A stretch of 64,000 nucleotides of DNA from Blepharisma stoltei. Taxonomy: Eukaryota; Ciliophora; Heterotrichea; Heterotrichida; Blepharismidae. The stretch covers positions 1,178,001 through 1,242,000 of the forward strand of contig CAJZBQ010000018.1 in NCBI GenBank assembly GCA_914767885.1, read 5' to 3'. The notes beneath the pieces were generated by a model, which was given only the letters and a program-made list of their open reading frames with translations, was not told the origin of the DNA and did no database searches. The position numbers and the translations under genes were made by a program. Below are positions 22,824 to 31,581 of the stretch, piece after piece; position 1 is the stretch's first letter; each line of letters opens with the position of its first letter.

Positions 22824-23768
22824 ATGAATACTTTTAGCTATTCTCAAGAGGTAAGAGAAGCTTTAAGTAGAAACTTGCCAATTGTCGCCCTAGAAAGCAC
22901 TATTGTTTCTCATGGAATGCCTTATCCAGACAATGTTCGAACTGCTATAGAAGTCGAAAACGTAATCAGACATCATGGAGCAATCCCAGCTACTATTGCA
23001 ATTTTGCATGGAATTATTCACATTGGTTTGGATAGAGACTCACTTGAAGAAATAGGTAGGGCTGGACTATCATGCGTAAAATGCTCACGAAGAAATTTGC
23101 CTCACGTAATCAGCAAAAAATTGCATGGATCCACGACTGTGGCTGCAACAATGTTTTTAGCTCACAAAGCTGGATTGAAGTTTTTTGTGACTGGAGGGAT
23201 TGGAGGAGTTCATAGAGGAGCTGAAGAAACTTGGGATGTAAGTGCAGACTTAATTGAGCTTGGAAGAACCCCAGTGACTGTAATTTGTGCAGGAGCAAAA
23301 AGTATTTTGGATATACCAAAAACGTTGGAGTATTTAGAAACACAAGGAGTCCCTGTTGTTGGATTTGGGACTGATCATTTTCCAGCATTTTTTTCTCCCA
23401 GTTCTGGATGTGAAGTTATGTGCAGATTGGACACCCCAAGAGAATGTGCAGATATGATGAGGGCTAATGAAAGCTTGGGGCTAAATAATGGAATTTTAAT
23501 TGGAGTGCCACTACAAGAGACAGATATTGCGGTGAATTCAGAAGCTGCTATACAGACTGCTTTGGTTGAAGCAAAGGACCAAAGAATTATTGGAGCGAGA
23601 GTGACCCCATTCTTATTGCAAAGAGTAAATGAGCTTAGTGGAGGAGAGAGCTTGAAGGCCAATATAGCTCTGATTAAAAATAATGCTATGATAGGTGCTC
23701 TTATCGCTAAAGAGTACAACTTACATCTTTTTACCATTGAAACAGAAGTTTTCCTCTTAATAGTCTAG
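22824..23768 (+). CDS. psuG: Pseudouridine-5'-phosphate glycosidase
   Basis: 314 codons, ATG to TAG. It cleaves pseudouridine 5'-phosphate to uracil and ribose 5-phosphate (PsuG / indigoidine synthase A family). Family motifs: LPIVALESTIVSHGMPYPDN at the N-terminus, GAIPATIAILHGIIHIGL, VTGGIGGVHRGAEETWDVSADL, VICAGAKSILDIPKTLEYLETQ, VGFGTDHFPAFFSPSSG, and near the C-terminus SLKANIALIKNNAMIGALIA. Length matches bacterial PsuG (about 310). No targeting peptide and no fused kinase. Its start codon is three bases from the start of the divergent EF-hand-like gene, so the two must share a tiny promoter space. Confidence 0.95.
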   Translation: MNTFSYSQEVREALSRNLPIVALESTIVSHGMPYPDNVRTAIEVENVIRHHGAIPATIAILHGIIHIGLDRDSLEEIGRAGLSCVKCSRRNLPHVISKKLHGSTTVAATMFLAHKAGLKFFVTGGIGGVHRGAEETWDVSADLIELGRTPVTVICAGAKSILDIPKTLEYLETQGVPVVGFGTDHFPAFFSPSSGCEVMCRLDTPRECADMMRANESLGLNNGILIGVPLQETDIAVNSEAAIQTALVEAKDQRIIGARVTPFLLQRVNELSGGESLKANIALIKNNAMIGALIAKEYNLHLFTIETEVFLLIV

Positions 23769-23973
23769 TTTCTATATAGCTAATTTCTTAAATAAATTTA
23801 TATATATATATGATTCATCAGTATTGAAAAGTTAGCAGATCAAGAAAATAATTCTAATCTGAGGAACGAAGAAAGAAACGATTAGTTAAATATTATTGGC
23901 CAAATATTTCTATTTAATTCTGGCTTTAGAAATTTATCTACTAATTATATTGCCAATTAAAATCGTTTAAAAC

Positions 23974-24498
23974 TTAGCTCGTTATTAATGGCTTCGCAAC
24001 TTTTCTTGGGAATCTTTGAGAAGATTGAAGATCAATCATTTCTTCCCAATTATAAGGCATCAATCTTTCTCCATTATTTCAAGCCAAAACAACTCCTAAC
24101 TCTGTTTCTGCGGTTGATAAGTAAAATGATTTTGCATCTCCAAGTGAAATGATCCTTGCTTTAACAATATCCCCAGGCTGGAAGCATTTATCAATTTGCA
24201 ATTTTTCGATTTCATGCTTTCTTACATCAGATAATCTAATAATTCCTAAAAATGAGCCTTTTAAAGCTCTTTCTTCTACTGCCAAAATATTTGCTTGAGC
24301 ATTGTTAAGTGTGAGTTTGACAATTCTGCACAGCACAATATTTCCAATTCTAGGGATTATCTGGCCTTTGTTTATTACAGAAGCATGGCCGTTTTCAATA
24401 GAAACATCTCCGCATACTGTAGCTCGTAATGAATTTTTGTATTTATAAGTCCCTTCACCTCCTTCCATATCAGGTAAAATTGACCCTGGAAAAAGCAT
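23974..24498 (-). CDS. RNA exosome cap subunit Csl4 (EXOSC1)
   Basis: 174 codons, with one TGA as Trp (VVLA-W). Csl4 is an S1/KH-cap protein of the exosome, binding RNA at the entry pore. N-terminal domain with PGSILPDMEGGEGTY; S1 domain IGNIVLCRIVKLTLNNAQANILAVEE to FQPGDIVKARIISLGDAKSFYLST. The C-terminal stretch has FPRKVAKP in place of the zinc ribbon; its CxxC pairs are not visible. The terminal RKVAK motif is typical of the family. Confidence 0.9.
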
Positions 24499-24965
24499 TT
24501 TTATATTGAAGATTATAGTGTCATATTTAAAACTAGCAAAGATTTTTATATTTGAATTTAATTGGAAATATAAACATTATAATTTTTACAATGTTATATC
24601 TTTATAATAATAACTTTAAGATTTTTAATTGGTTAATCTTATTCTTTCTCTTTCATTTAGAACCAAAATCCTGGGATAAAAATTATATTCATTTTATGCA
24701 AATTTTTTGTGAAAATCTTTTTACATCGATTCTGAGTGATAATTTTGTTTGAATACTATACTTGCATTCGTCATTTAAAATAAATTTTTTATAGCTAAAT
24801 TTTTATTTTTTTAATAATAAAAATTGGGTATCAAGCTATTTACATATAAATTATTATTTTTACTGATAAAAAATTAAAATTTTGTTCCAATTAAAAGGAG
24901 TTAAATTAAAAAATTTATCGATGTTTTGTTTTAATTTAAATAAGCAAGTTAAAATTAAAAATTAA
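24499..24965. other. Intergenic, nothing recognised
   Basis: About 470 bp, more than 75% A+T, with only a short hydrophobic frame that looks accidental. It separates the start of csl4 from the stop of the next minus-strand gene. Confidence 0.5.
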
Positions 24966-25388
24966 TTACTTCCTCTTACCTCTGGCTCTTTCTGCAAAAG
25001 TGGCTATTTTTTCCCATACTCCATCCATCAAAATTAAGATTGCTGCCATAAGTGCCAAGTTGGCCAAGCAAACTTGAAAAATTTCTTCAGTAGGAGCTGA
25101 AAATGGGTTATACACAAAGAAATTTCCTAGTAAAATGATATAAAATAGCATTTCGCCCACTTCTTCAACTTTTAACAAAAATAAAATTGAAAAAAGTAAA
25201 ATCGCGCCTCCGTAGGCTTGTATAACTATTTTGGCATCTGGAGTATGAAGTGTAATATAACTCGCATAATAAGTTGCAGGATTACTCCAGATGAATAAGT
25301 ATAGCTCTGGCTTTGTAAGCATTCTTAGGCCTATAATGATCAAGATACCCATCAGCAAGAACTTCCCTGACTGTTTGCTTAGTCCCAT
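24966..25388 (-). CDS. Four-helix integral membrane protein, unknown
   Basis: 140 codons, ATG to TAA, no TGA. Four hydrophobic segments: about 11-28 (FLLMGILIIIGLRML), 58-75 (YGGAILLFSILFLL), 79-95 (MLFYIILLGNFFVY) and 104-123 (CLANLALMAAILILM), with a basic tail ERARGKRK. A terminal KxRK-like signal could retain it in the ER. The layout resembles small DoxX/SURF4-like four-helix proteins, but I see no diagnostic motif and leave it unnamed. Confidence 0.75.
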   Translation of the reverse strand: MGLSKQSGKFLLMGILIIIGLRMLTKPELYLFIWSNPATYYASYITLHTPDAKIVIQAYGGAILLFSILFLLKVEEVGEMLFYIILLGNFFVYNPFSAPTEEIFQVCLANLALMAAILILMDGVWEKIATFAERARGKRK

Positions 25389-25415
25389 TTTTATTAATTT
25401 AGATATTTAATTAAA

Positions 25416-25970
25416 TTATTCAGGGTTTATTCTTTTATCAAACCAATCTACAACGTCATCTCTGCAAGCATCAAGCTCTCTTAAAATTTTATTTTTCGAT
25501 AAATTAATTTGTTTTTCTAGAGAGGCTTCTTTTGATTCCTCAACTGAGCATATTAACTGTTTGGATTTTTGAGGGGAGTGAAAATGTTTTTCTCTGCCTT
25601 TTCAGAGCCGAAGAGGTTTTAGCTGCCAACTCATTGCTTCTTTTTCTTCTTTATATGATTTATCAAGAATGCCTGATCTTAGAGAATCTAAAATGGTTTC
25701 ACAATGATCTGAATCAGGTTTTGAAAGCAGAGACTTAGTTCTCATAAATCTATCTCGTATGTTTCTATAATGAATCTTCTTAGAAATCTCTATGTTAGGT
25801 AAATGAATTGGGTTACGGTTTTTTATACCTTCCCCTTTTCGTTGGAACAATAAAAATAATATTTCTATGAAAAACAACTCTAAAACTGATTTATATGGTT
25901 AGTTTTCATCAAAATCGAAAATTTACCGATATTTTGTTTATTTTACAGGGGAAGTACTAGAATATTTCAT
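25416..25970 (-). CDS. Small charged protein, interrupted by a 93-bp IES
   Basis: The direct frame lacks an ATG and begins with an odd hydrophobic stretch. Joining TA at 25944-25945 to TA at 25851-25852 removes 93 bp and gives a clean start MKYSSTSPVLFQRKGEG from ATG 25968-25970, then 153 codons to TAA. One TGA is Trp. The product is Lys/Arg/Glu-rich with a helical C-terminus (LEKQINLSKNKILRELDA). Family unknown. Confidence 0.65.
25851..25945. other. Putative short IES, 93 bp
   Basis: TA-bounded, more AT-rich than the flanking coding sequence. Its two ends read TAAAATAAAC and TAAAAATAAT inward on opposite strands, a weak inverted repeat. Removal restores the start of the minus-strand gene. 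No long homology to the MITEs is seen. Confidence 0.55.
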
Positions 25971-26065
25971 AAGCAAACCTTGCATTTTGTATCGAAATTT
26001 GCAAATTAATCTTCATAAAAAATTTATTTTATATTTTTAATTAAAAAATTATATTCACTGGAATA

Positions 26066-26443
26066 TTATTTTTGTTTCAATTTAAAAAGAGAAGTAAGGT
26101 CTTCTATATAAATTTCTTTATCTGTAAAAGGTGTTGGAGTTTCTGATTTTTTAGAATTTTTGTAGCGAAATGGAGAATGATATTCTGGATTAGGAAGATC
26201 AGATATATTAAAAGTAGTCTTTTGCACAGGCTTCGAATTCGCTATAACTTCTTTGTGAGGACTTGGCTTTCGAGGCAAAAGTTTTGATTTTATTTTTTTG
26301 ATTTTGAAGGTTAAATATTCATTTTCAACATCGGTTATTAGAGCTGGAGATAGGGAAAAGTTGATTTCTTGTTTTCGATACATACAGTCGATTGGGTTGA
26401 GCTTATTGCATTTTCATCTTGTGCTTCTTAAATGCAAATCCAT
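26066..26443 (-). CDS. Small basic protein, unknown
   Basis: 125 codons from ATG at 26441-26443 (MDLHLRSTRWKCNKLNP, with TGA as Trp) to TAA. Rich in Lys, Pro and Ser (KIKSKLLPRKPSPHKE) and apparently disordered, with a short C-terminal helix IYIEDLTSLFKLKQK. No domain recognised. It lies head-to-tail behind the 153-codon gene and may be of the same functional class, but this is not shown. Confidence 0.65.
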
Positions 26444-26769
26444 TATTTTGAGATAAAAGCATTAAGTCCAAATTTAATAATGTTAACGGAAAATTAAATA
26501 ATTATTTGCATATGTTCAATTGTTATAAAAACTCTAAACTAATTATTCTTCATAACAATTCCATAAATTGATATTAAATATTAAGGGCTTCATCACTGAA
26601 AAGCTTAGTGGCTTTGCTCTGAAATACTAATTAGCTTATTTTATTGCATTTTCTTAAAAACTTCTTAAAATTATAAGCGAATTTATCTTTTATTATTAAA
26701 ATAAAATAAAGAATGCGTTTTTCTTATTTTTCAATAGATATTTGTTTTGTTGATTACGTATCAATAAAT
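26444..26769. other. Intergenic, divergent promoter region
   Basis: About 325 bp between a minus-strand start and the chosen start of the acyl-CoA synthetase. Very AT-rich. A further in-frame ATG at 26713 would add 19 residues to the synthetase. Confidence 0.5.
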
Positions 26770-29007
26770 ATGGACTCATCTTATTTATGGGTGTCCAAAT
26801 CTGCTTACAATCAATTCATCCAGCCAGATGGGAAAAATCTCCACTGGACTGATGATATTAATTTTGAACTTCCTATATTCATGGAATCATCAGGACCTGG
26901 GGCTAGTCCTCCAATGACGTTCATAAATATTTTTCAAGATGCTTTGCAAACCCATGCTCAGCAGCCTGCTTTACGAGTAAAGCGCGGAGGAAAGTGGGTC
27001 ACATGAACTTACCAGCAATATTACGATGATAGCTTACGATTTGCAAGAGCTGCAATTAATTTAGGAATTAAGCCTCGAGCAGTCACGAACATCATTGGAT
27101 TCAATGCTCCTGAATGGCTGATTAGCTTTGCAGGCTCATTAATTGCTAATTTAGTTCCAATTGGAGTCTATACAACTAATGGTCCAGAGGCCTGCTTTTA
27201 TATATAGGTATTTCCTATGAATTACTCGATAAGAGTAGGATATGGATAGGGAACACTTCAGTTAGTTGGACCAACTCATATTGGTCAAGCCAACTGGAGA
27301 GTTGACAATGAGCATCTCTCCTGTAAGCTTTGCCAACCTTAGTGACCCAACCCACTGGATATTTCCCTCTCCATTATCCTTCCCTTATCGGGGAAAAAAA
27401 CATAGGAAATTCCAACAGCAAATCACAGTGAAGCTGAATTGTTAATTGTTCAAAACGAAATTCAGCTCAAAAAATATCTTGCAATTTGGGATAAACTACC
27501 TCGATTAAAAGCAATTATTGTCTATTTGCCTGGAGCAGAATTGGAGTCTTTAAGAGCTGGGAAGCAAATTTTTACATGGGAAGAATTTATGGCAACTGGA
27601 AGTGATGCTGAAGGAAAAGAACTTGCAAAAAGAATGAGAGAGATCAGTCCAGCTCAATGTGCAACTGTAGTTTATACATCAGGCACTACAGGACCTCCTA
27701 AAGGAGTGCTGCTTAGCCATGATAACTACATTTGGTGCGCAAAATCCTGCGTTGATGATGCCGAATTGATGGCAGCAGACCCCAATATTCTGGTTTCATA
27801 TCTTCCTTTAAGTCACTCTGCAGCACAAATTATTGATATTTTTGGCTGCATGTATAAGAAAGGAATTTTATATTTTGCAGACGAAAATTGCTTGCAAGGG
27901 ACTTTAGGCAATACACTTAAAGAAGTTCGCCCAACTTTTTTTATGTCAGTTCCAAGAGTTTTTGAAAAAATCGAGGAAAGAATTAAAGCGATCGCAGCAA
28001 GCAAAGGATCATTCGCTAAAAAAGTTGGCACTTGGGCTAAGAAAGTTGGATATGAAGGAACCATCGAGCAGCTTCAGCAGAAGCCAACTTCTTTGAGTTT
28101 TAGTATTGCAAATGCTATTATCTTTAAAAAAATAAAGCAAGCATTAGGATTAGATAGATGCAAGGCTTTCATTGTTAGTGCTGCCCCAATAGCGAAATCA
28201 ACTCTTGAGTATTTTTTAAGCCTAAACATACCGCTGTTAAACGTCTATGGAATGTCAGAGTGTGCAGCCCCAGAAACTATGAACTATCTTCATAATAACA
28301 ATATATGAAGTGTTGGACAGCCTGTGAATGGGACAAGGCTTAAAATTCTTAGCCAAAGCGGAGAAGAGGTGCCAAGAGGGACCCGCGGAGAAATTTGCAT
28401 GAAGGGACGTAATAGATTTATGGGCTATTATAAGAATGAAACAGAAACTAAAGCAACAATTGATAAAAATGGTTTCTTGCACAGTGGAGATGAAGGATAC
28501 CTTAACGAAAAAGGGTTTCTATTCATAACAGGAAGATTCAAAGAACTTATCATTACAGCTGGTGGAGAAAACATTCCTCCAGTTTTAATAGAGGACACCA
28601 TAAAAGAGGAATGCAAACTAATTTCAAACTGTATGCTAGTTGGAGACCATAAAAATTATTTAGCTTTATTGCTAGCTATTAAAACCGAGCCTGGACCTGA
28701 CCTGAGTTTGACCAGAGTTTTATCAGGAGAAGCATTGAGGATTCTTGCAGAAATAGGATCAACAGCAAAGACCTATGATGAAGCTATGAGTGACCAAAAA
28801 GTCAAAAAATATATACAGGAAGGAATTGATAGGGCGAATAAAAGAGCTATTTCGAAGGCTCAGCATGTGAGGAAATGGGTATTTTTGCCAAATGATTTCT
28901 CACTGCAAGGTGGAGAATTAACACCGACAATGAAATTGAAAAGGAAATTTGTAGCACAAAAATATGCTAGTCTGATTGAAGAGCTCTACACTAGTCCTAA
29001 TTTATAA
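26770..29007 (+). CDS. Long-chain acyl-CoA synthetase, bubblegum (ACSBG) type, IES-interrupted
   Basis: Activates fatty acids to acyl-CoA through an acyl-AMP intermediate. After removing 27205-27417 the frame is open for 674 codons, with TGA as Trp at 27004 and 28306. Motifs: AMP-binding P-loop YTSGTTGPPKGV (27.67 kb), SYLPLSHSAAQIIDIFGC, MSVPRVFEKIEERI, NVYGMSECAAPETMN, HSGDEGYL and ITGRFKELIITAGGENIPP. The segment around the IES, TNGPEACFYIANHSEAE, matches the ACSBG pattern, which fixes the junction. No signal peptide; probably cytosolic or on the ER surface. Confidence 0.93.
27203..27417. other. IES with own inverted ends and TA/CA edges
   Basis: Family alignment of the enzyme requires removal of exactly 213 bp, from after TA (27203-27204) through CA (27416-27417). 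The ends are inverted: TATAGGTATTTCCTATG on the left and TGTTGGAATTTCCTATG read inward from the right. The inside forms a second imperfect inverted pair (GGATATGGATAGGGAA against TTTCCCTCTCCATTATCC). It is unlike families A and B and has no long flanking duplication. Confidence 0.75.
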
Positions 29008-29114
29008 TTAATTATAAAAGTTCTTTAATTGATTATAGAGAAATTCTGATTACAAAATGAGAATTAATTTATTTACAATGGAATTAGTATAAGCATTCTG
29101 TATATTATTTATCA

Positions 29115-31363
29115 TTAATTTTTTGGCTTAGTGATAATCCTCTCTTTTGTTGGGTTGCTGAATAACCGATAATTGAGGATCTTACTCCTTTCTCTGTAAG
29201 GAGCAATTCATTAGAAATATCCCTAATTTTTTGTGGAAAAACCCTTAGTGTTCCAACAAATATTTTTTTAGTATAAAAAATTTTCTATATAAAATAAGTC
29301 TGTTCAAATTTAACCATTACACATTCTAAAGCATAAATTTTACAAATTAAACAATTTTTAGATATAGCTCATACCCCTTTATAGATTTCTTTATCGAGCA
29401 AAATGTACTGGATTATTGAACGACCAAGAGAGCCTCTATTAAAGGAACGGGCTGGATATCTATATCAGGAAGTGCTAAAAAGTGACATGTCAAAAAATGG
29501 TGACAAGTCTGAAAAAAATTTGGCAAGTGAACGCGCCAATTTTTAAAATGGATTTTATTATTAAAATAATTTTAAAACTTAAGATATTTTAATTTTAATC
29601 AATATTTAATTATGCTAAGTGCACAAATATGAGTCGATAAGAACTTTGTATATGTTGAGAATCACAAACCACACACTTTGCAAATTATAGCTCTAGTCTT
29701 CATAAATAAATTAACATAAAATAAAGAAATTCCATCGAGCCGGAAAAATGCACATCGAGTTGCAAGTTTTTTATTTTCGCTTATAAGCCATATTGAATTT
29801 TTGCTAAATACTTCTCATATGAGTCGATAAGAACTTTGTATATATTGAGAATCACAAGCTACGCACTTTGCAAATTATAGATCTAGTCTTCATAAATAAA
29901 TTAGCATAACATAAAGAAATTCCATCGAGCCGGAAAAATGCACATCGAGTTGCAAGTTTTTTATTTTCACTTATAAGCCATATTGATTTTTGCTAAATAC
30001 TTCTCATGTGAGTCGATAAGAACTTCTTATATATTGAGATACACAAGCCACGCACTTTGCAAATTATAACTCTAGTCTTCATAAATAAATTAGCATAAAA
30101 TAAAGAAATTCCATCGAGCCGGAAAAATGCACACCGAGTTGCAAGTTTTTGATTTTCACTTAAAAGCCATATTGATTTTTGCTAAATACTTCTCATGTGA
30201 GTCGATAAGAACTTTTTATATATTGAGAATCGCAAGCCACGCACTTTGCAAATTATAGCTCTAGTCTTCATAAATAAATTAGCATAAAATAAAGAAATTC
30301 CATCGAGCCGGAAAAATGCACATCGAGCTGCAAGTTTTTTATTTTCACTTATAAGCCATATTGAATTTTTGCTAAGTCCACATCATATGAGTCGATAAGA
30401 ACTTTGTATATGTTGAGAATCACAAGCCACGCACTTTGCAAATTATAACTCTAGTCTTCATAAATAAATTAGCATAACATAAAGAAATTCCATCGAGCCG
30501 GAAAAATGCACATCGAGTTGCAAGTTTTTTATTTTTACAGCTTAATATATATGAAAATCAAAATATTTAAAGCCAATATATAATGTGTAATTATATCTTC
30601 TGTCTAATTGGGTATCTTAAGTTTTAAAATTATTTTAATAATAAAATCCATTTTTAAAAATTGGCGCGCTCACTTGCCAAATTTTTTCAGACTTGTCACC
30701 ATTTTTTGACATGTCACTTTTTAGCACTTCCTGATATAGATATCCAGCCCGTTCCTTTAATAGAGTCTCTCTTGGTCGTTCAATAATCCAGTACATTTTG
30801 CTCGATAAAGAAATCTATAAAAGGATATAAGCTATACCAATTTTTTCGAATTTAAAATAAATTTTTTTTAAAAATTTTTAGCCTTGCTCACAGATGCGGG
30901 AGTTAGTATTATAACTTCCAAAGCTTAGTGAGCTGTTCAAATCGCTCGGGATATCCACTGAAGCCCCACAGTCTTCAATATTTTTCAGCTCAAATCCTGT
31001 CACGTGCAAACTCTCATTCATAAACAGCTTTCTATTACTGTTATTTGAAGAAAACACCTGTGGACGTCTTAGCATAGGCTTTTTTAACGCACTATCCAAC
31101 TCGCGCTCTGACTGGGACGCTAGAAGCTTGCTAGGAGAACTTGGAGCGGTCTTCAAGGCTCTATCATCCCATATAAAGCTATCAGGTGTTTGCCGACTTA
31201 AAAAATTGTTTTCATTATTGCCAGTCTTCCCAGGTTTTTTTGTGAGGGAGTTGCGACTTGAGAAAGTATGGAGGAGAGTTGGAGTGCTTGGCTTCTTCAT
31301 AGGATAACGGGCATAGTGAGTATCATGGCCCTTTTTTAACGAACTTTTCGAATTCGAATCCAT
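29115..31363 (-). CDS. Ser/Asn-rich unknown protein, 3' end split by a composite insertion
   Basis: From ATG at 31361-31363 the frame runs in genomic DNA to TAA at 30878, but the last residues (SRICEQG) are encoded by a MITE end. Joining TA 30904-30905 to TA 29183-29184 instead gives SYNTKILNYRLFSNPTKER and stops at TAA 29115-29117, 175 codons. The protein is Ser, Lys and Asn-rich, apparently disordered (KKPSTPTLLHTFSSRNSLTK). No domain recognised. The longer somatic form is inference from frame and edges. Confidence 0.6.
29363..30836. mobile_element. Foldback element with about 223-bp inverted ends around a satellite
   Basis: The left arm is about 29363-29585 and the right arm about 30613-30836; they are nearly perfect inverted copies. 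Shared inward words are TTTATAGATTTCTTTATCGA, CAATAATCCAGTACATTTTG on the right arm, and ACTTGCCAAATTTTTTCAGA. Tips read TATAGC on both sides, compatible with a TA target duplication. The centre is only tandem repeat and carries no ORF, so it must be non-autonomous. Confidence 0.9.
29631..30536. repeat. Tandem repeat, about 190 bp unit, 4.8 copies
   Basis: The word GAGTCGATAAGAACTT begins units at 29631, 29821, 30010, 30199 and 30389, spacing 189-190 bp. The last unit stops about 148 bp in. Units share CCATCGAGCCGGAAAAATGC and CATCGAGTTGCAAGTTTTTT and differ by few bases. They fill the gap between the two arms of the foldback. Confidence 0.95.
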
Positions 31364-31581
31364 TTATTTCTTAATAGAACGTATCAATATGTTATGCATA
31401 GATTTTATAGATTTCAAACTTAATCATAGAGTGCTAAAATTTAAATTAATTTAAGTGTATTGGTAAATTTACTTTAATTCTGTGATATTTTTGATGGCAA
31501 TTCAATATAAATTCCATAATTTGCTTTATTCCCACACATTCTCAGTAATTTTTCTCTTTCTTATGTTTCAAATTTATACAA

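Larger units (their letters stand above)
29183..30905. mobile_element. Decayed family A MITE split by a foldback element
   Basis: The left arm starts TACTCCTTTCTCTGTAAGGA and keeps family-A words (ATTCATTAGAAATATCCCTA; AAAGCATAAATTTTACAAAT). The right arm resumes after 30836 with CCAATTTTTTCGAATTTAAA and ends TTGCTCACAGATGCGGGAGTTA. Bringing the arms together rebuilds a MITE of about 250 bp, so the foldback at 29363-30836 entered a pre-existing MITE. The outer TA edges are in frame for excision from the minus-strand gene. Confidence 0.7.

Noticed and set aside
29631-30536. Regular 190-bp repeats as a CRISPR-like array
   Set aside because: Units are contiguous and nearly identical with no unique spacers, and the host is a eukaryote. 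It is a satellite inside a foldback element.
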